In this document: positions 1-8,497 of the stretch, piece by piece
Layout of the letters: the number at the start of each line of letters is the position of its first letter
How positions within the stretch are numbered: the stretch's first letter is position 1
From: JACAEY01 sp049700155
GTDB taxonomy: Bacteria; Nitrospirota; Thermodesulfovibrionia; Thermodesulfovibrionales; SM23-35
Length of the DNA stretch: 64,000 nt
NCBI GenBank assembly: GCA_049700155.1
Contig: JBNAVX010000020.1
Span: forward strand, 1-64,000
Direction: 5' to 3'
Position numbers and translations under genes: made by a program
Notes under the pieces: generated by a model
Database searches by the model: none
Seen by the model: only the letters and a program-made list of their open reading frames with translations
What the model was told of the DNA's origin: nothing

Positions 1-3000
1 GTCCATGTAATGTTATAAATATATCCTGATTTCAAAGATATTCCAGCATCATTTGGAGTCAATACTTTTGCTATTTTTATTTTAAATGGCGAATCTGAAA
101 TATCCTCTCCTATCTTCACACCTTTTGAATTATAGGCTATCACCTTTATAAAACATTCTCTCCTGTCTTTACTAACAGTTGGGACTGTCCATAGATATTT
201 CATTGTGTCTGTTATATCCTTTTCGATAAGACTCCATGTCTGAGCATTATCTAATGAGAGAAGCAATTTTATCTTTGAGTTTGGTGGTGCCTGCCATCTT
301 ATATACCATTGTGAGCCTGAAGGAATCCCTTCAGAATTGGGTGAAATCAGTTTAACAGTAGTATAAGGAGCAAAGGTCACTGCTATCTTATGATTTGTTG
401 TCACATTTTCAAAGGTATATTTTTTATAAGTCAAAACTGCAGGGGATCCATCAACTCTAACAGAATACACATAATAACCAGCATCTGGTTTTACAGTGCA
501 TACAGATGTCCCTCCATGTTCTACGGGATTGGGTGAACATGTAATACTACCACCTGTTCCTGGTTTTGTTGTAATAGTATAAGTCTCAATTGCAAAAGTT
601 GCTGTTATAGTATGGTTGGCTATTATGTTCGTTATTGTGTATTGATTGTTAACAACTGAACCTATAACATTATCACCATTGTCAGTTAATGCAGAGAGGT
701 GGTAGTGAGCATTAGGGGTAATAGTGCAGGTTGAAGAGCCTCCATGGTTTACAGAAGAAGGAACACAGGAGATAGTGCCTTGGCCACTAAGAACTGAACC
801 GGTAACTGTATATGAGTTTATTGCAAATGTTGCGGTTACTGTACAATCAGCTGTGATCGGACCAGTAGTAAATGGGTTTGTTCCCGTCCATGTCCCACCG
901 CATCCAGTAACAGATGCTACGTGATAACCTGTGTCAGGCGTTACTGTAAATGAGATGGTTGATCCATGATTCACTGTTTGTGGAGTAGACGGATTAATAC
1001 TTCCATTTGCTCCTGCTGATGGAGTAACTGTATATGTGTCAATCGAAAAGGTAGCCACTACAGTATGATTTGCAGTTACATTTGTAATCATATATTGATC
1101 ATTCACAACTGAACCAAGAACATCAGTTCCATTGTCAGTTAATGCAGAGAGGTGATAGTTTACATCAGGGGTGATGGTGCAGGTTGAGGTACCACCGTAA
1201 TTAACAGGGGATGTGCAGGAGATAGTACCGTGCCCGCCAGGTGCTGAACCAGTGATGGTAAAGGTCTTGATGGTAAAGGTAGCTGTAACATTCTTATCAC
1301 TATCCATTGTCAAATTGCATGTTCCAGTTCCTGTGCAGTCCCCTGACCAGCCAGAAAAAGCTGAGTCTGAATCGGCATTTGCAGTTAATGTCACCTCTGT
1401 ACCAGCATCATAGCTTTCTGTACAGTCACCACTTGCCACACCACTTGTGATTGTACAATTAATCCCTGAACCTGTAACTGTTCCTGAGCCATTGCCAGAG
1501 CCGGCTATTGTGAGTGTGTAAGTTGGCATAGTACAATAGCCATAACCACTATTTCCATCGTTATAATGCTGTAAGACCTCTGAGTCAGTCAGTGCCCTGT
1601 TATAAACCGCTACCTCATCAATATTACCTACAAAATAATAGTAAGAACCTGTGTTCAACCATCCTATGTTTATATTTGCTGTAGAATCAAAATCACCAGT
1701 GTAGACTGTTGTTGTAGATGCCTCTTTGACTCCATCTACATATAGACTCACTTCATTAGTGCTTGAATCCCTGATTGCAACAATATGATGCCACTCACCG
1801 TCCGTTATGTCCTTTGCTGAAGGATTGCTGTAATTAAGTATAGCAATGTTATTATTCTTATCCCTTAGGACAAATCCAGCCTTTCCTCCATCCCAGCATC
1901 CAACCCACCAGTGAAGTGGCGTTGAAACATCATCCCTTCCTATAATGACCTGCGTTCCAGAACAGGTGCTTGATGCTTCAGTCTTCATCCAAAATTCAAT
2001 TGAAAAACTGTCAGATGCAGTCCAATCAAATGTGCTATCATCAGCTACATTAACCCGATTAGATGAGCTGAATCGCTGAGCACCATCCACAATCCCTGTC
2101 ACCGCAGTAGGACAATTTGAACAAGTAGCATTACTTGAACCATAAAAGTCTGTATAGGGTTGACTGCCCTCATCTAACTTCCAGTAGTGTAACATCTCTG
2201 AAGGACACGATAATACCTGTATAGTAAAACTTTGTGTGTCAGTTCCAACAGAATTAGTGGCTTCAACTACAACATTAAAGGTCCCATAAGAAGTTGGGGT
2301 CCACTCAATAAGTCCTGTAGAAGAGTTTATATTCATACCTAAAGGTGCTGTTGCAAGGCTATAAGTTGGTGCAGGATTCCCGGTTGAATTCACATCGTAT
2401 GTATAAGTTTGACCTAAGGCTATCATATAATCAGGAGTTGATGTAATCATAGGAGCTATATCTCCACATACTGGAAGAAAACTACTTAATGCATTAAACC
2501 ATTTATCAGCCATCTTACCATAGCCAGTTGTATTAGGGTGGAGCATATCATACATATCATTAGGATAAGTCAGAGAATTTTCCTGATCAACTATGATTAC
2601 TTTATCGTTTATTCTGTTCATAGCCATAGAGGCAACATCACTATTAAACTGTGTTATATAGGCATACCTTGGGTCATTACTATCTTGGACATTGATAATA
2701 AGAGCTAACAAAACAGCTATGTTAGTGTCATAACGATCAATTTCATTAAGAATATTTTCTATATCATTGGCGGTTGTATTTAATATGTTATTTGTTCCAA
2801 TGTGAAGTAAAACAACATCTGCTGGATTAGCACTAAGAAAATTGTAAACATTACTTGCCATTTCCTGGGCTGTAAAACCATCACTGTCAAGAACTCCCTG
2901 ATGATCAAGGTCAAAACTTGGGGTAGCTAGTTCACCGTCTTGCATAGAACCAACGAAATCAAAGTAATATCCTGAATTTTGGAGTAAAAGATACAAAGTT

Positions 3001-3899
3001 TGTCTATATCCAACAACATAATTTGGTGAATCAGGTCCATAAGGTTCAAACTCAGGATCTGGCCAGGTACGCCTACCGTATGTGATAGAATCTCCAAGTG
3101 GCATAATTCTCACAGGATTATCACACATTTCACAATAGTTACGTGCAAGATAATAGTGGGAAAGTATCTCGTTATCGGTTAATACTCTGTTATAAACCGC
3201 TACCTCATCAATATTACCTACAAAATAATAGTAAGAACCTGTGTTCAACCATCCTATGTTTATATTTGCTGTAGAATCAAAATCACCAGTGTAGACTGTT
3301 GTTGTAGATGCCTCTTTGACTCCATCTACATATAGACTCACTTCATTAGTGCTTGAATCCCTGATTGCAACAATATGATGCCACTCACCGTCCGTTATGT
3401 CCTTTGCTGAAGGATTGCTGTAATTAAGTATAGCAATGTTATTATTCTTATCCCTTAGGACAAATCCAGCCTTTCCTCCATCCCAGCATCCAACCCACCA
3501 GTGAAGTGGCGTTGAAACATCATCCCTTCCTATAATGACCTGCGTTCCAGAACAGGTGCTTGATGCTTCAGTCTTCATCCAAAATTCAATTGAAAAACTG
3601 TCAGATGCAGTCCAATCAAATGTGCTATCATCAGCTACATTAACCCGATTAGATGAGCTGAATCGCTGAGCACCATCCACAATCCCTGTCACCGCAGTAG
3701 GACAATTTGAACAAGTAGCATTACTTGAACCATAAAAGTCTGTATAGGGTTGACTGCCCTCATCTAACTTCCAGTAGTGTAACATCTCTGAAGGACAACC
3801 TTCTGTTTGGGCATAAATAAATGGGACAAAACCAAAGATGCTTGTTAAGAGCAGTACGAACAAAATAATTGTTGCCTTGTTAAACCTCTTAAATTCCAT
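1..3899 (-). CDS. Giant secreted LamG / SGNH-hydrolase / InlB-repeat surface protein (3' end outside window)
   Basis: An uninterrupted minus-strand frame runs from an ATG at 3899 (preceded by AAGGAGG about 6 nt upstream) to the window edge, giving about 1299 visible residues without a stop. Residues 1-30 are a signal peptide (basic start, hydrophobic core, cut after YA). Then come a LamG/concanavalin-like domain (about 35-240), an SGNH/GDSL hydrolase (GDS with Ser271, GTNN block, D451-x-x-H454), an Ig/cadherin-like putative domain (about 475-560), a second LamG domain (about 565-770), and several InlB B-type repeats (about 785-1170, pattern GWSGDC...VTATF). The visible tail is another beta-rich segment. 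As last gene of a polysaccharide locus it is probably an exported esterase or adhesin acting on cell-surface glycan; substrate unknown. LamG copies are identical at DNA level. Confidence 0.85.
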   Translation of the reverse strand, partial: MEFKRFNKATIILFVLLLTSIFGFVPFIYAQTEGCPSEMLHYWKLDEGSQPYTDFYGSSNATCSNCPTAVTGIVDGAQRFSSSNRVNVADDSTFDWTASDSFSIEFWMKTEASSTCSGTQVIIGRDDVSTPLHWWVGCWDGGKAGFVLRDKNNNIAILNYSNPSAKDITDGEWHHIVAIRDSSTNEVSLYVDGVKEASTTTVYTGDFDSTANINIGWLNTGSYYYFVGNIDEVAVYNRVLTDNEILSHYYLARNYCEMCDNPVRIMPLGDSITYGRRTWPDPEFEPYGPDSPNYVVGYRQTLYLLLQNSGYYFDFVGSMQDGELATPSFDLDHQGVLDSDGFTAQEMASNVYNFLSANPADVVLLHIGTNNILNTTANDIENILNEIDRYDTNIAVLLALIINVQDSNDPRYAYITQFNSDVASMAMNRINDKVIIVDQENSLTYPNDMYDMLHPNTTGYGKMADKWFNALSSFLPVCGDIAPMITSTPDYMIALGQTYTYDVNSTGNPAPTYSLATAPLGMNINSSTGLIEWTPTSYGTFNVVVEATNSVGTDTQSFTIQVLSCPSEMLHYWKLDEGSQPYTDFYGSSNATCSNCPTAVTGIVDGAQRFSSSNRVNVADDSTFDWTASDSFSIEFWMKTEASSTCSGTQVIIGRDDVSTPLHWWVGCWDGGKAGFVLRDKNNNIAILNYSNPSAKDITDGEWHHIVAIRDSSTNEVSLYVDGVKEASTTTVYTGDFDSTANINIGWLNTGSYYYFVGNIDEVAVYNRALTDSEVLQHYNDGNSGYGYCTMPTYTLTIAGSGNGSGTVTGSGINCTITSGVASGDCTESYDAGTEVTLTANADSDSAFSGWSGDCTGTGTCNLTMDSDKNVTATFTIKTFTITGSAPGGHGTISCTSPVNYGGTSTCTITPDVNYHLSALTDNGTDVLGSVVNDQYMITNVTANHTVVATFSIDTYTVTPSAGANGSINPSTPQTVNHGSTISFTVTPDTGYHVASVTGCGGTWTGTNPFTTGPITADCTVTATFAINSYTVTGSVLSGQGTISCVPSSVNHGGSSTCTITPNAHYHLSALTDNGDNVIGSVVNNQYTITNIIANHTITATFAIETYTITTKPGTGGSITCSPNPVEHGGTSVCTVKPDAGYYVYSVRVDGSPAVLTYKKYTFENVTTNHKIAVTFAPYTTVKLISPNSEGIPSGSQWYIRWQAPPNSKIKLLLSLDNAQTWSLIEKDITDTMKYLWTVPTVSKDRRECFIKVIAYNSKGVKIGEDISDSPFKIKIAKVLTPNDAGISLKSGYIYNITW
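1597..2207. repeat. 611-bp exact direct repeat, copy 1 (second LamG domain)
   Basis: Read base by base, this stretch is identical to 3187-3797, with an offset of 1590 bp (530 codons), so both copies stay in frame. It encodes the second LamG domain of the giant surface protein. Flanking bases diverge immediately on both sides. Absence of any synonymous change points to a very recent duplication or gene conversion, or to an assembly effect. Confidence 0.95.
3187..3797. repeat. 611-bp exact direct repeat, copy 2 (first LamG domain)
   Basis: Partner of the copy at 1597-2207. It encodes the N-terminal LamG domain, directly after the signal peptide. The 979 bp between the two copies carry the SGNH hydrolase and the Ig-like domain. 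Recombination between the copies would remove both in frame. Confidence 0.95.
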
Positions 3900-3958
3900 C
3901 TTTTCCTCCTTTTGAGGGCTCAGAATCTTTAAATCACAAATCCTTTTTTAGATTGAAT

Positions 3959-4702
3959 TTAAATTCTTGCCTCTCTATAAAATTTAAATGTCTTGATATT
4001 TGAATTAAAATACCAATGTTGTTTTAGAACATGACCTGAATTTAACAATTCAGGAATGGTAACAAACCTGAATTGTTTTGTAGTTTTTTCCAGAAACTTA
4101 TCAAGCGCTTCAATCATCTGACATCTGTTTTCAGCACCTTTAACAATTGTATTCCACAATGAATCATGAAGAAGTATAATACTTCCTGGTTTCAGCGACT
4201 TTATCAGCTTGTCAAATATCCAATTTGAATCATGGTTTTCCCAGTCATATACACACACATTCCAAATAATAACTTTATATCCGAGTAGCAATGCATCTAT
4301 ACGTGAAGATATAGTTTGATCTCCATATGGAGGTCTGAAAAGTTTTTGTCCATAAGGAGAAATTGCTTTTGCACATTCACGAATCTGTTTTAGACGTTCT
4401 TTTTGGGTAATTGAACGAAACGAACAGTGGTCCCATGAATGATTTCCAATTACATGTCCTGCATGTGCAACTTGCTTGACAAGTTCAGGATATTTTACTG
4501 CAGCTTTGCCGACCATAAAAAAAGTTCCATATATACTATGTTTTTTTAAAACATTAAGAAGTAGAGGTGTATAATCTGGATCAGGACCATCATCAAAAGT
4601 CAGGGCTGCCACAGGCTCTGAAGTTGAAACATGTGTTATGCTGCCAAGAAATGGTAAAGATATATATTCAAAAAATCTGTTTATTTTATTAAATATTATC
4701 AA
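3959..4702 (-). CDS. Polysaccharide deacetylase (NodB/CE4 family)
   Basis: The 247-residue protein carries the CE4 motifs in order: TFDDGPD (motif 1, catalytic base and metal Asp), HSWDH (motif 2, two metal His), RPPYG (motif 3), DWENHDSNW (motif 4) and LLHDS (motif 5). CE4 enzymes remove N- or O-acetyl groups from polysaccharides with a divalent metal. No clear signal peptide is visible, so it may act in the cytoplasm or at the membrane on lipid-linked glycan. The start is TTG at 4702, since no ATG lies nearby in frame. It follows the glycosyltransferase gene by 30 bp and belongs to the export cluster. Confidence 0.9.
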   Translation of the reverse strand: MIIFNKINRFFEYISLPFLGSITHVSTSEPVAALTFDDGPDPDYTPLLLNVLKKHSIYGTFFMVGKAAVKYPELVKQVAHAGHVIGNHSWDHCSFRSITQKERLKQIRECAKAISPYGQKLFRPPYGDQTISSRIDALLLGYKVIIWNVCVYDWENHDSNWIFDKLIKSLKPGSIILLHDSLWNTIVKGAENRCQMIEALDKFLEKTTKQFRFVTIPELLNSGHVLKQHWYFNSNIKTFKFYREARI

Positions 4703-4732
4703 TGTTTAATGACAGGATTAATTTAGATTTGC

Positions 4733-5608
4733 TTAAAGTGCAAAAACTCGGTGTTTAATACTCCCCTTTACCCGCCCAAGACGCCATCCAAACTGCCATG
4801 CCCATTTGGCTATATCTCCTTTATCGCGAATATTAGGTATATCTTTAATGAAGTTTTTAAGTAAATTTTTCCAAGAAATTACACCTTGTCTCCATGTGAG
4901 TTTTTGCATCCCATATGGAAGGTATCTCTTATAAATCTTAACGTTGTATTCACCCCATTTACCTGCTTGCATATAAATATCTTTTATTTTATTTTTAAAA
5001 CGAATATGTATAACTGCTTCAGGTATAAAATGAAGTTCTATACCTTTGAGTTGTATTCTCCAGCAATAATCGGTATCTTCAAGGAAGATCATCGATTCAT
5101 CAAAGCCCCCAATCGCATCATGAATCCATCGCTTCACACCAATTGTACTACCTCCAGCATGTGGGAGATAAGGTGGATATTTATATTTTTGTACACTTGA
5201 TTCTTGTGGATTATTACGGCTTTTCAGTACCCAAGGGGGATTGAGCTTCTTAATTTCCATACGACAAGCAACAAAATCATACTTTGATAAAGCTTCACCC
5301 ATTTTTGCAACCCACCCAGGAGCCACCTCATCATCGGCATCACAAAAAGCAAGTGATACACCACGAGCATTTCTTGCACCTATATTTTTAGCGTGCGCTT
5401 GTCCACCCTTATCAGATGCATCAACAATGCGAAGATTAGATAACAGGTCTTTATACCTCATGACAATATCTACTGAATTGTCAGTAGACCCGTTATCTGC
5501 AACAATTATCTCCCATGGCTCAGACCAATATTGATTAGCTAATGCTTCAAGTTGAGTAGCAATCGTATCAGCTGCATTAAAACAGGGGATTATTACACTG
5601 AGTTTCAC
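4733..5608 (-). CDS. Family 2 glycosyltransferase
   Basis: The 291-residue protein has a GT-A N-terminus (SVIIPCFNAADTI, then VADNGSTDNS), a CDADDE metal-binding DXD-type motif near residue 90, and EDTDYCWR near residue 180, all typical of GT2 inverting transferases. It starts at GTG (5608). A C-terminal basic, amphipathic stretch without membrane spans suggests peripheral membrane association. It most likely adds a sugar to the lipid-linked glycan exported by Wzm/Wzt; donor and acceptor cannot be told from sequence. Confidence 0.9.
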   Translation of the reverse strand: MKLSVIIPCFNAADTIATQLEALANQYWSEPWEIIVADNGSTDNSVDIVMRYKDLLSNLRIVDASDKGGQAHAKNIGARNARGVSLAFCDADDEVAPGWVAKMGEALSKYDFVACRMEIKKLNPPWVLKSRNNPQESSVQKYKYPPYLPHAGGSTIGVKRWIHDAIGGFDESMIFLEDTDYCWRIQLKGIELHFIPEAVIHIRFKNKIKDIYMQAGKWGEYNVKIYKRYLPYGMQKLTWRQGVISWKNLLKNFIKDIPNIRDKGDIAKWAWQFGWRLGRVKGSIKHRVFAL

Positions 5609-5665
5609 GAATAACTAATTAGGATTAATATATATGGAAATCATGAATAACATTTTAAAAACGTT

Positions 5666-6952
5666 CTAATCAGTTTTTTTACCATTCATTTTTGTTACTT
5701 CCCAAAAGAATACAGGCGAAACAATACCCAATCGCCCGGGATTCATGTTGTAACCAATTGTAGATAAATCAAAAGTCAATACTTTTTCCTGATGCTCGAT
5801 TATTTTTATACGTTCAATAAAAGAAACAATTGATAAATAATAACGACCTGGTTTAAGTAAAAAAGCATGTGCTTCACATATAGATGAGTATTGTCCTGGT
5901 TCTCTCACACAGTCTTTCCAATCAGGCATGTCTGAATCCATTGATTCAAATACAAGGTTACCATGAGAATCAAATAATTGATATGCGATAGACAAATTAC
6001 GTATTGGTTTAATTATTTCATAAGAAATTTCAACTTTGAAAGGTTCATCAAAATGGACAACACCAGTAGGCTGATTATCTGAAGACAGCAGGCGAGCAGA
6101 TATAAATTTGACTTCAAGGTCAGAATTTAAAACAGAAGAATTAAACCAAACTGCTTGTCCTTTTATTCCAGACGATAAATAAGATGCTACAACTTCATTT
6201 GTTACGCCATTTATCTTTATTTGACCATTTTCGAGCCAAAAAGCCTTTGTGCAAAGCTGGGTTATTGACAGCATGTTATGACTTACGAATAACACTGTCC
6301 GTCCTTCTTTAGATACTCTTCCCATTTTCTTAATACACTTTTTTTGAAACTCAGCATCACCCACTGCCAATACCTCATCTACAAGCAATATCTCTGGCTC
6401 TAAATGAGCTGCGACGGCGAAGGCTAATCTTAGATACATACCACTTGAATAGTGTTTAACAGGTGTATCGATAAACTTTTCTACCTCTGCAAAGGCAACA
6501 ATTTCATCAAACTTTTTATCAATCTCAGCCTTTTTCATACCTAAAATTGCACCATTGAGATAAATATTTTCCCTACCAGTTAACTCATGGTGAAATCCAG
6601 TACCCACCTCTAATAATGAACCTACTCTGCCGTGAATCTCTGCATAACCCTTTGTTGGTTCTGTAATACGTGAAAGTATCTTAAGCAATGTGCTCTTTCC
6701 AGCACCATTTCGTCCGATAATCCCAACGACCTCGCCTTGTTTAACTTCAAAAGATACATCCTTAAGTGCCCATATTGTTTCGTCTAATTCAGCAGCTCCT
6801 GTTGCCTGCCCACGTAATAATTTGCCAGCTTTTCTAAATGGCGAAACAAAGGCATCTGCCAAGGTATCACGGAGAGTCCTATATTTATCCTGTTTCCTGC
6901 CTATATGGTATTTTTTGCTAAGATTTTCTACGCGGATTGCAATGTCAGTCAT
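5666..6952 (-). CDS. wzt: ABC polysaccharide exporter ATPase with C-terminal glycan-binding domain
   Basis: ATPase half of the Wzm/Wzt exporter that moves undecaprenyl-linked polysaccharide across the inner membrane. Visible are Walker A (GRNGAGKST), the LSGG-equivalent YSSGM, Walker B (ILLVDEVLAVGD) and a switch His (SHN). After about residue 255 there is a beta-rich Wzt_C-type domain (about 270-420) that in known systems reads the glycan end. I chose ATG 6952 (MTDIAIRV), where homology begins; the open frame extends upstream to 7006 but that part is encoded by the heptamer array. It is separated from wzm by 2.4 kb of accessory genes, unusual for this pair. Confidence 0.92.
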   Translation of the reverse strand: MTDIAIRVENLSKKYHIGRKQDKYRTLRDTLADAFVSPFRKAGKLLRGQATGAAELDETIWALKDVSFEVKQGEVVGIIGRNGAGKSTLLKILSRITEPTKGYAEIHGRVGSLLEVGTGFHHELTGRENIYLNGAILGMKKAEIDKKFDEIVAFAEVEKFIDTPVKHYSSGMYLRLAFAVAAHLEPEILLVDEVLAVGDAEFQKKCIKKMGRVSKEGRTVLFVSHNMLSITQLCTKAFWLENGQIKINGVTNEVVASYLSSGIKGQAVWFNSSVLNSDLEVKFISARLLSSDNQPTGVVHFDEPFKVEISYEIIKPIRNLSIAYQLFDSHGNLVFESMDSDMPDWKDCVREPGQYSSICEAHAFLLKPGRYYLSIVSFIERIKIIEHQEKVLTFDLSTIGYNMNPGRLGIVSPVFFWEVTKMNGKKTD

Positions 6953-6966
6953 TAGAAATACCTTTT

Positions 6967-7001
6967 TAGACTTTAGACTTTGGACATTAGACTTTAGACT
7001 T
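6967..7001. repeat. Heptamer tandem array, 5 units (TAGACTT type)
   Basis: Five consecutive 7-mers read TAGACTT, TAGACTT, TGGACAT, TAGACTT, TAGACTT. The array covers the stop and last codons of the four-helix-bundle gene and the region just before the wzt start, so it contributes coding sequence (IEKSKV end) and spacer. Confidence 0.85.
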
Positions 7002-7352
7002 TTCAATATAATTTATCAGAGCACGTAATGTCTTAGATGTTCGAAGATGCAGGTCTAACAAATTCTCAACATCACTATTATTCAGATATCCAATACGTCC
7101 TGAAAAATATATATAATATCCTAACTCAGTAAGTGAGCCCATAGCGGTATAGAGAAATTGCAAATATTCTTTCTTATGATTTCTTGCTGCTCCTTCTGCT
7201 ATGTTTGCAGGTACTGAAATCGCAGCCCTTCTCATTTGTGATGTTAGTCCCCAGATCTCTTCTTTCGGAAAATCTCTTGTTACTTTGTAAACTATTAATG
7301 CTAATTCATCTGACAATTGCCAAGCTCTAATGTTTTTATAATCTCTCCCCAT
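6987..7352 (-). CDS. Four helix bundle protein (23S rRNA intervening-sequence / TIGR02436 family)
   Basis: The 121-residue protein has the family pattern: N-terminal YKNIRAWQLSDEL, central SQMRRAAISVPANIAEG, and GSLTELGYYI, predicting four helices. Members were first seen inside 23S rRNA intervening sequences and are now found widely as stand-alone genes next to mobile or surface-polysaccharide regions; function is unknown. Its last residues are encoded by the heptamer array that overlaps the 3' end. It is one of three accessory cassettes lying between wzm and wzt. Confidence 0.88.
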   Translation of the reverse strand: MGRDYKNIRAWQLSDELALIVYKVTRDFPKEEIWGLTSQMRRAAISVPANIAEGAARNHKKEYLQFLYTAMGSLTELGYYIYFSGRIGYLNNSDVENLLDLHLRTSKTLRALINYIEKSKV

Positions 7353-7360
7353 AGTTTTTT

Positions 7361-7388
7361 TCTCTATTGTCTATAGTCTATAATTTAC
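7361..7388. repeat. Degenerate heptamer array
   Basis: Units TCTCTAT, TGTCTAT, AGTCTAT and AATTTAC follow each other upstream of the four-helix-bundle gene. The two middle units are clear and the outer ones degenerate. Same period as the arrays at 6967, 53892 and 57457. Confidence 0.55.
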
Positions 7389-7414
7389 ACTACATCTGCA
7401 AATGTTTTTTCCAT
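7385..7414 (-). other. wzm 3'-end-like sequence, copy 1
   Basis: Read on the minus strand this stretch encodes MEKTFADVV plus a stop, the same nine C-terminal residues as wzm (9378-9407), with several synonymous differences at DNA level (about 23 of 27 bases equal). It is not part of an identified gene. It lies between the TumE gene and the four-helix-bundle gene. Confidence 0.7.
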
Positions 7415-7508
7415 AATTGCCTTGATCTTATCAATGCCAAAATTATTAATCTGCCTCGACTAAAAGCTGACGAGTAAAAAGATTGAAGAATAATAGATGA
7501 TAATAATT

Positions 7509-7895
7509 TCATTGGCTCGACTTAATATGCTCCTTAACTTCTGATAGTATTTTCTCTATGTCTGGACGATGAGCACTAACAACTGATTCTCCGAAGTGTT
7601 TATGTTCAGGATAAGTATTTACCTCAGGGTAATGAGGGGTATTATCATAACGGAATATAACACTTCCATCTGGTCTTTGATAATGATAGCGATAACTTAA
7701 CCATTTAAATGTTCCCTGTGCAATATGAAAAGCCTCACTAATCTCTAAAAGCGAATTATCAAAAAATCGCAAGCGGATACGCAGGTTTCCTCTATCTTTT
7801 GAGAGTACTTGTTCCTCGTATCTTTCAACCTCTACACTGGATAACCCCATAATAAGCGACTGGATTCTTTCAAAATATTGCACTATGTTTTTCAT
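7509..7895 (-). CDS. TumE-type toxin (DUF6516)
   Basis: The 128-residue protein matches the pattern of TumE/DUF6516 toxins: an N-terminal helix (YFERIQSLI), a beta sheet (LRIRLRFFDNSLLEISEAF) and the conserved YHYQRPDGSVIFRYDN...HYPE...HKH block with clustered His, Tyr and Arg. Family members are toxins paired with a small TumA-like antitoxin. The gene start overlaps the antitoxin stop by 4 bp, the usual antitoxin-first order. The target of the toxin is not evident from sequence. Confidence 0.78.
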   Translation of the reverse strand: MKNIVQYFERIQSLIMGLSSVEVERYEEQVLSKDRGNLRIRLRFFDNSLLEISEAFHIAQGTFKWLSYRYHYQRPDGSVIFRYDNTPHYPEVNTYPEHKHFGESVVSAHRPDIEKILSEVKEHIKSSQ

Positions 7896-8122
7896 GCAAT
7901 GACCTTCAGCTTCTCCTCTAATTCATGTTTCAGTTCAATATAATGCTGGTAGTCTCCTGCCCATTCTACAAAATCTTTGGAATCTCCAAGTTTTCCTGAT
8001 AAATAGTTTGCATAAAATTCGTCAGAAGACATTTGATATCTTTGCTCATAAGCAGCTAATGACCTGAGCAACGCATCCAGTGCGTCAATTGCTGAAGTAT
8101 ATGTTACTCTTTTAAATGACAT
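7892..8122 (-). CDS. TumA-type antitoxin
   Basis: A 76-residue, mostly helical acidic protein (AIDALDALLRSLAAYEQRY, then SSDEFYANYLSGKLGDSKDF) located directly upstream of and overlapping the TumE-like gene. The SSDEFYxxYxxGxLGDSxDFxEWA segment is typical of antitoxins paired with DUF6516 toxins. ATG at 8122 is preceded by a purine-rich GAGGGGGG ribosome site. It probably neutralises TumE by direct binding; autoregulation is possible, but no DNA-binding domain is obvious. Confidence 0.75.
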   Translation of the reverse strand: MSFKRVTYTSAIDALDALLRSLAAYEQRYQMSSDEFYANYLSGKLGDSKDFVEWAGDYQHYIELKHELEEKLKVIA

Positions 8123-8229
8123 TCCATTCCCCCCTCGATTATTTATTTTTAATTTTATTTTATACTATTTTATGCTAAGAGCTAAATTAAAGCTGAACAC
8201 TTAGTTTTTAGAGTTAAGTGCTTAATTAG

Positions 8230-8361
8230 AGTCTGTCCATAAACTCAGGTTTTGTCATTCCCCGGCTTGACCGGGGAATCCAGAACCTGTTGAAAACACT
8301 GGATTCCCGCCTTCGCGGGAATGACGCATTTGAGTTGAAATCGGCATTTATGGACAAACAC
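8230..8361. mobile_element. MITE-like element with terminal inverted repeats
   Basis: The inverted repeats TGTCCATAAA (8234-8243) and TTTATGGACA (8347-8356) bound a GC-richer core with two hairpins, CCCCGG...CCGGGG and TTCCCGC...GCGGGAA. TAATTAG occurs directly on both sides (8223-8229 and 8362-8368), a candidate 7-bp target duplication. No ORF lies inside. The core resembles the widespread ATTCCCGC...GCGGGAAT repeat class. It sits in the 448-bp gap between the TumA and PIN genes; the rest of that gap holds degenerate heptamers. Confidence 0.7.
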
Positions 8362-8410
8362 TAATTAGTCATAAACAAACTTAGTGCCAAGTGGTTAGTG
8401 CTCAGAGTTG

Positions 8411-8496
8411 TAAAAGCTAAGGGCTAAGTACTTTCTCAACTCTTGGCTCTTAGCTCTCTCAAATCTCAGCTTTTACTCTTAGCTATTGGCTATCCC
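8411..8496. repeat. Degenerate heptamer-rich tract (AGCTAAG / GGCTCTT variants)
   Basis: A run of variants of AGCTAAG, GGCTAAG, AACTCTT, GGCTCTT, AGCTCTC, then AGCTATT and GGCTATC follows a roughly 7-bp period. Similar words (GCTAAGAGCTAA, AGAGTTAAGTGC) lie on the other side of the MITE-like element at about 8170-8228. Noncoding. Confidence 0.5.
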
Positions 8497-8497
8497 C

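Noticed and set aside
724..1413. Two short plus-strand ORFs (724-924 and 1213-1413)
   Set aside because: They lie antisense to the repeat region of the giant surface protein; their Val/Pro-rich translations are the shadow of its Thr/Gly repeats.
6953..7006. Longer N-terminus for Wzt
   Set aside because: The extra 18 codons come from the heptamer array and are unlike any Wzt start; ATG 6952 matches the family.
8251..8330. GC-rich hairpins considered as a terminator for the PIN-toxin operon
   Set aside because: They are enclosed by terminal inverted repeats and lack a T-tract, so a MITE-like element explains them better.
8411..8496. Repeat tract considered as a CRISPR array
   Set aside because: Units are 7 bp and contiguous, with no spacers and no cas genes nearby.
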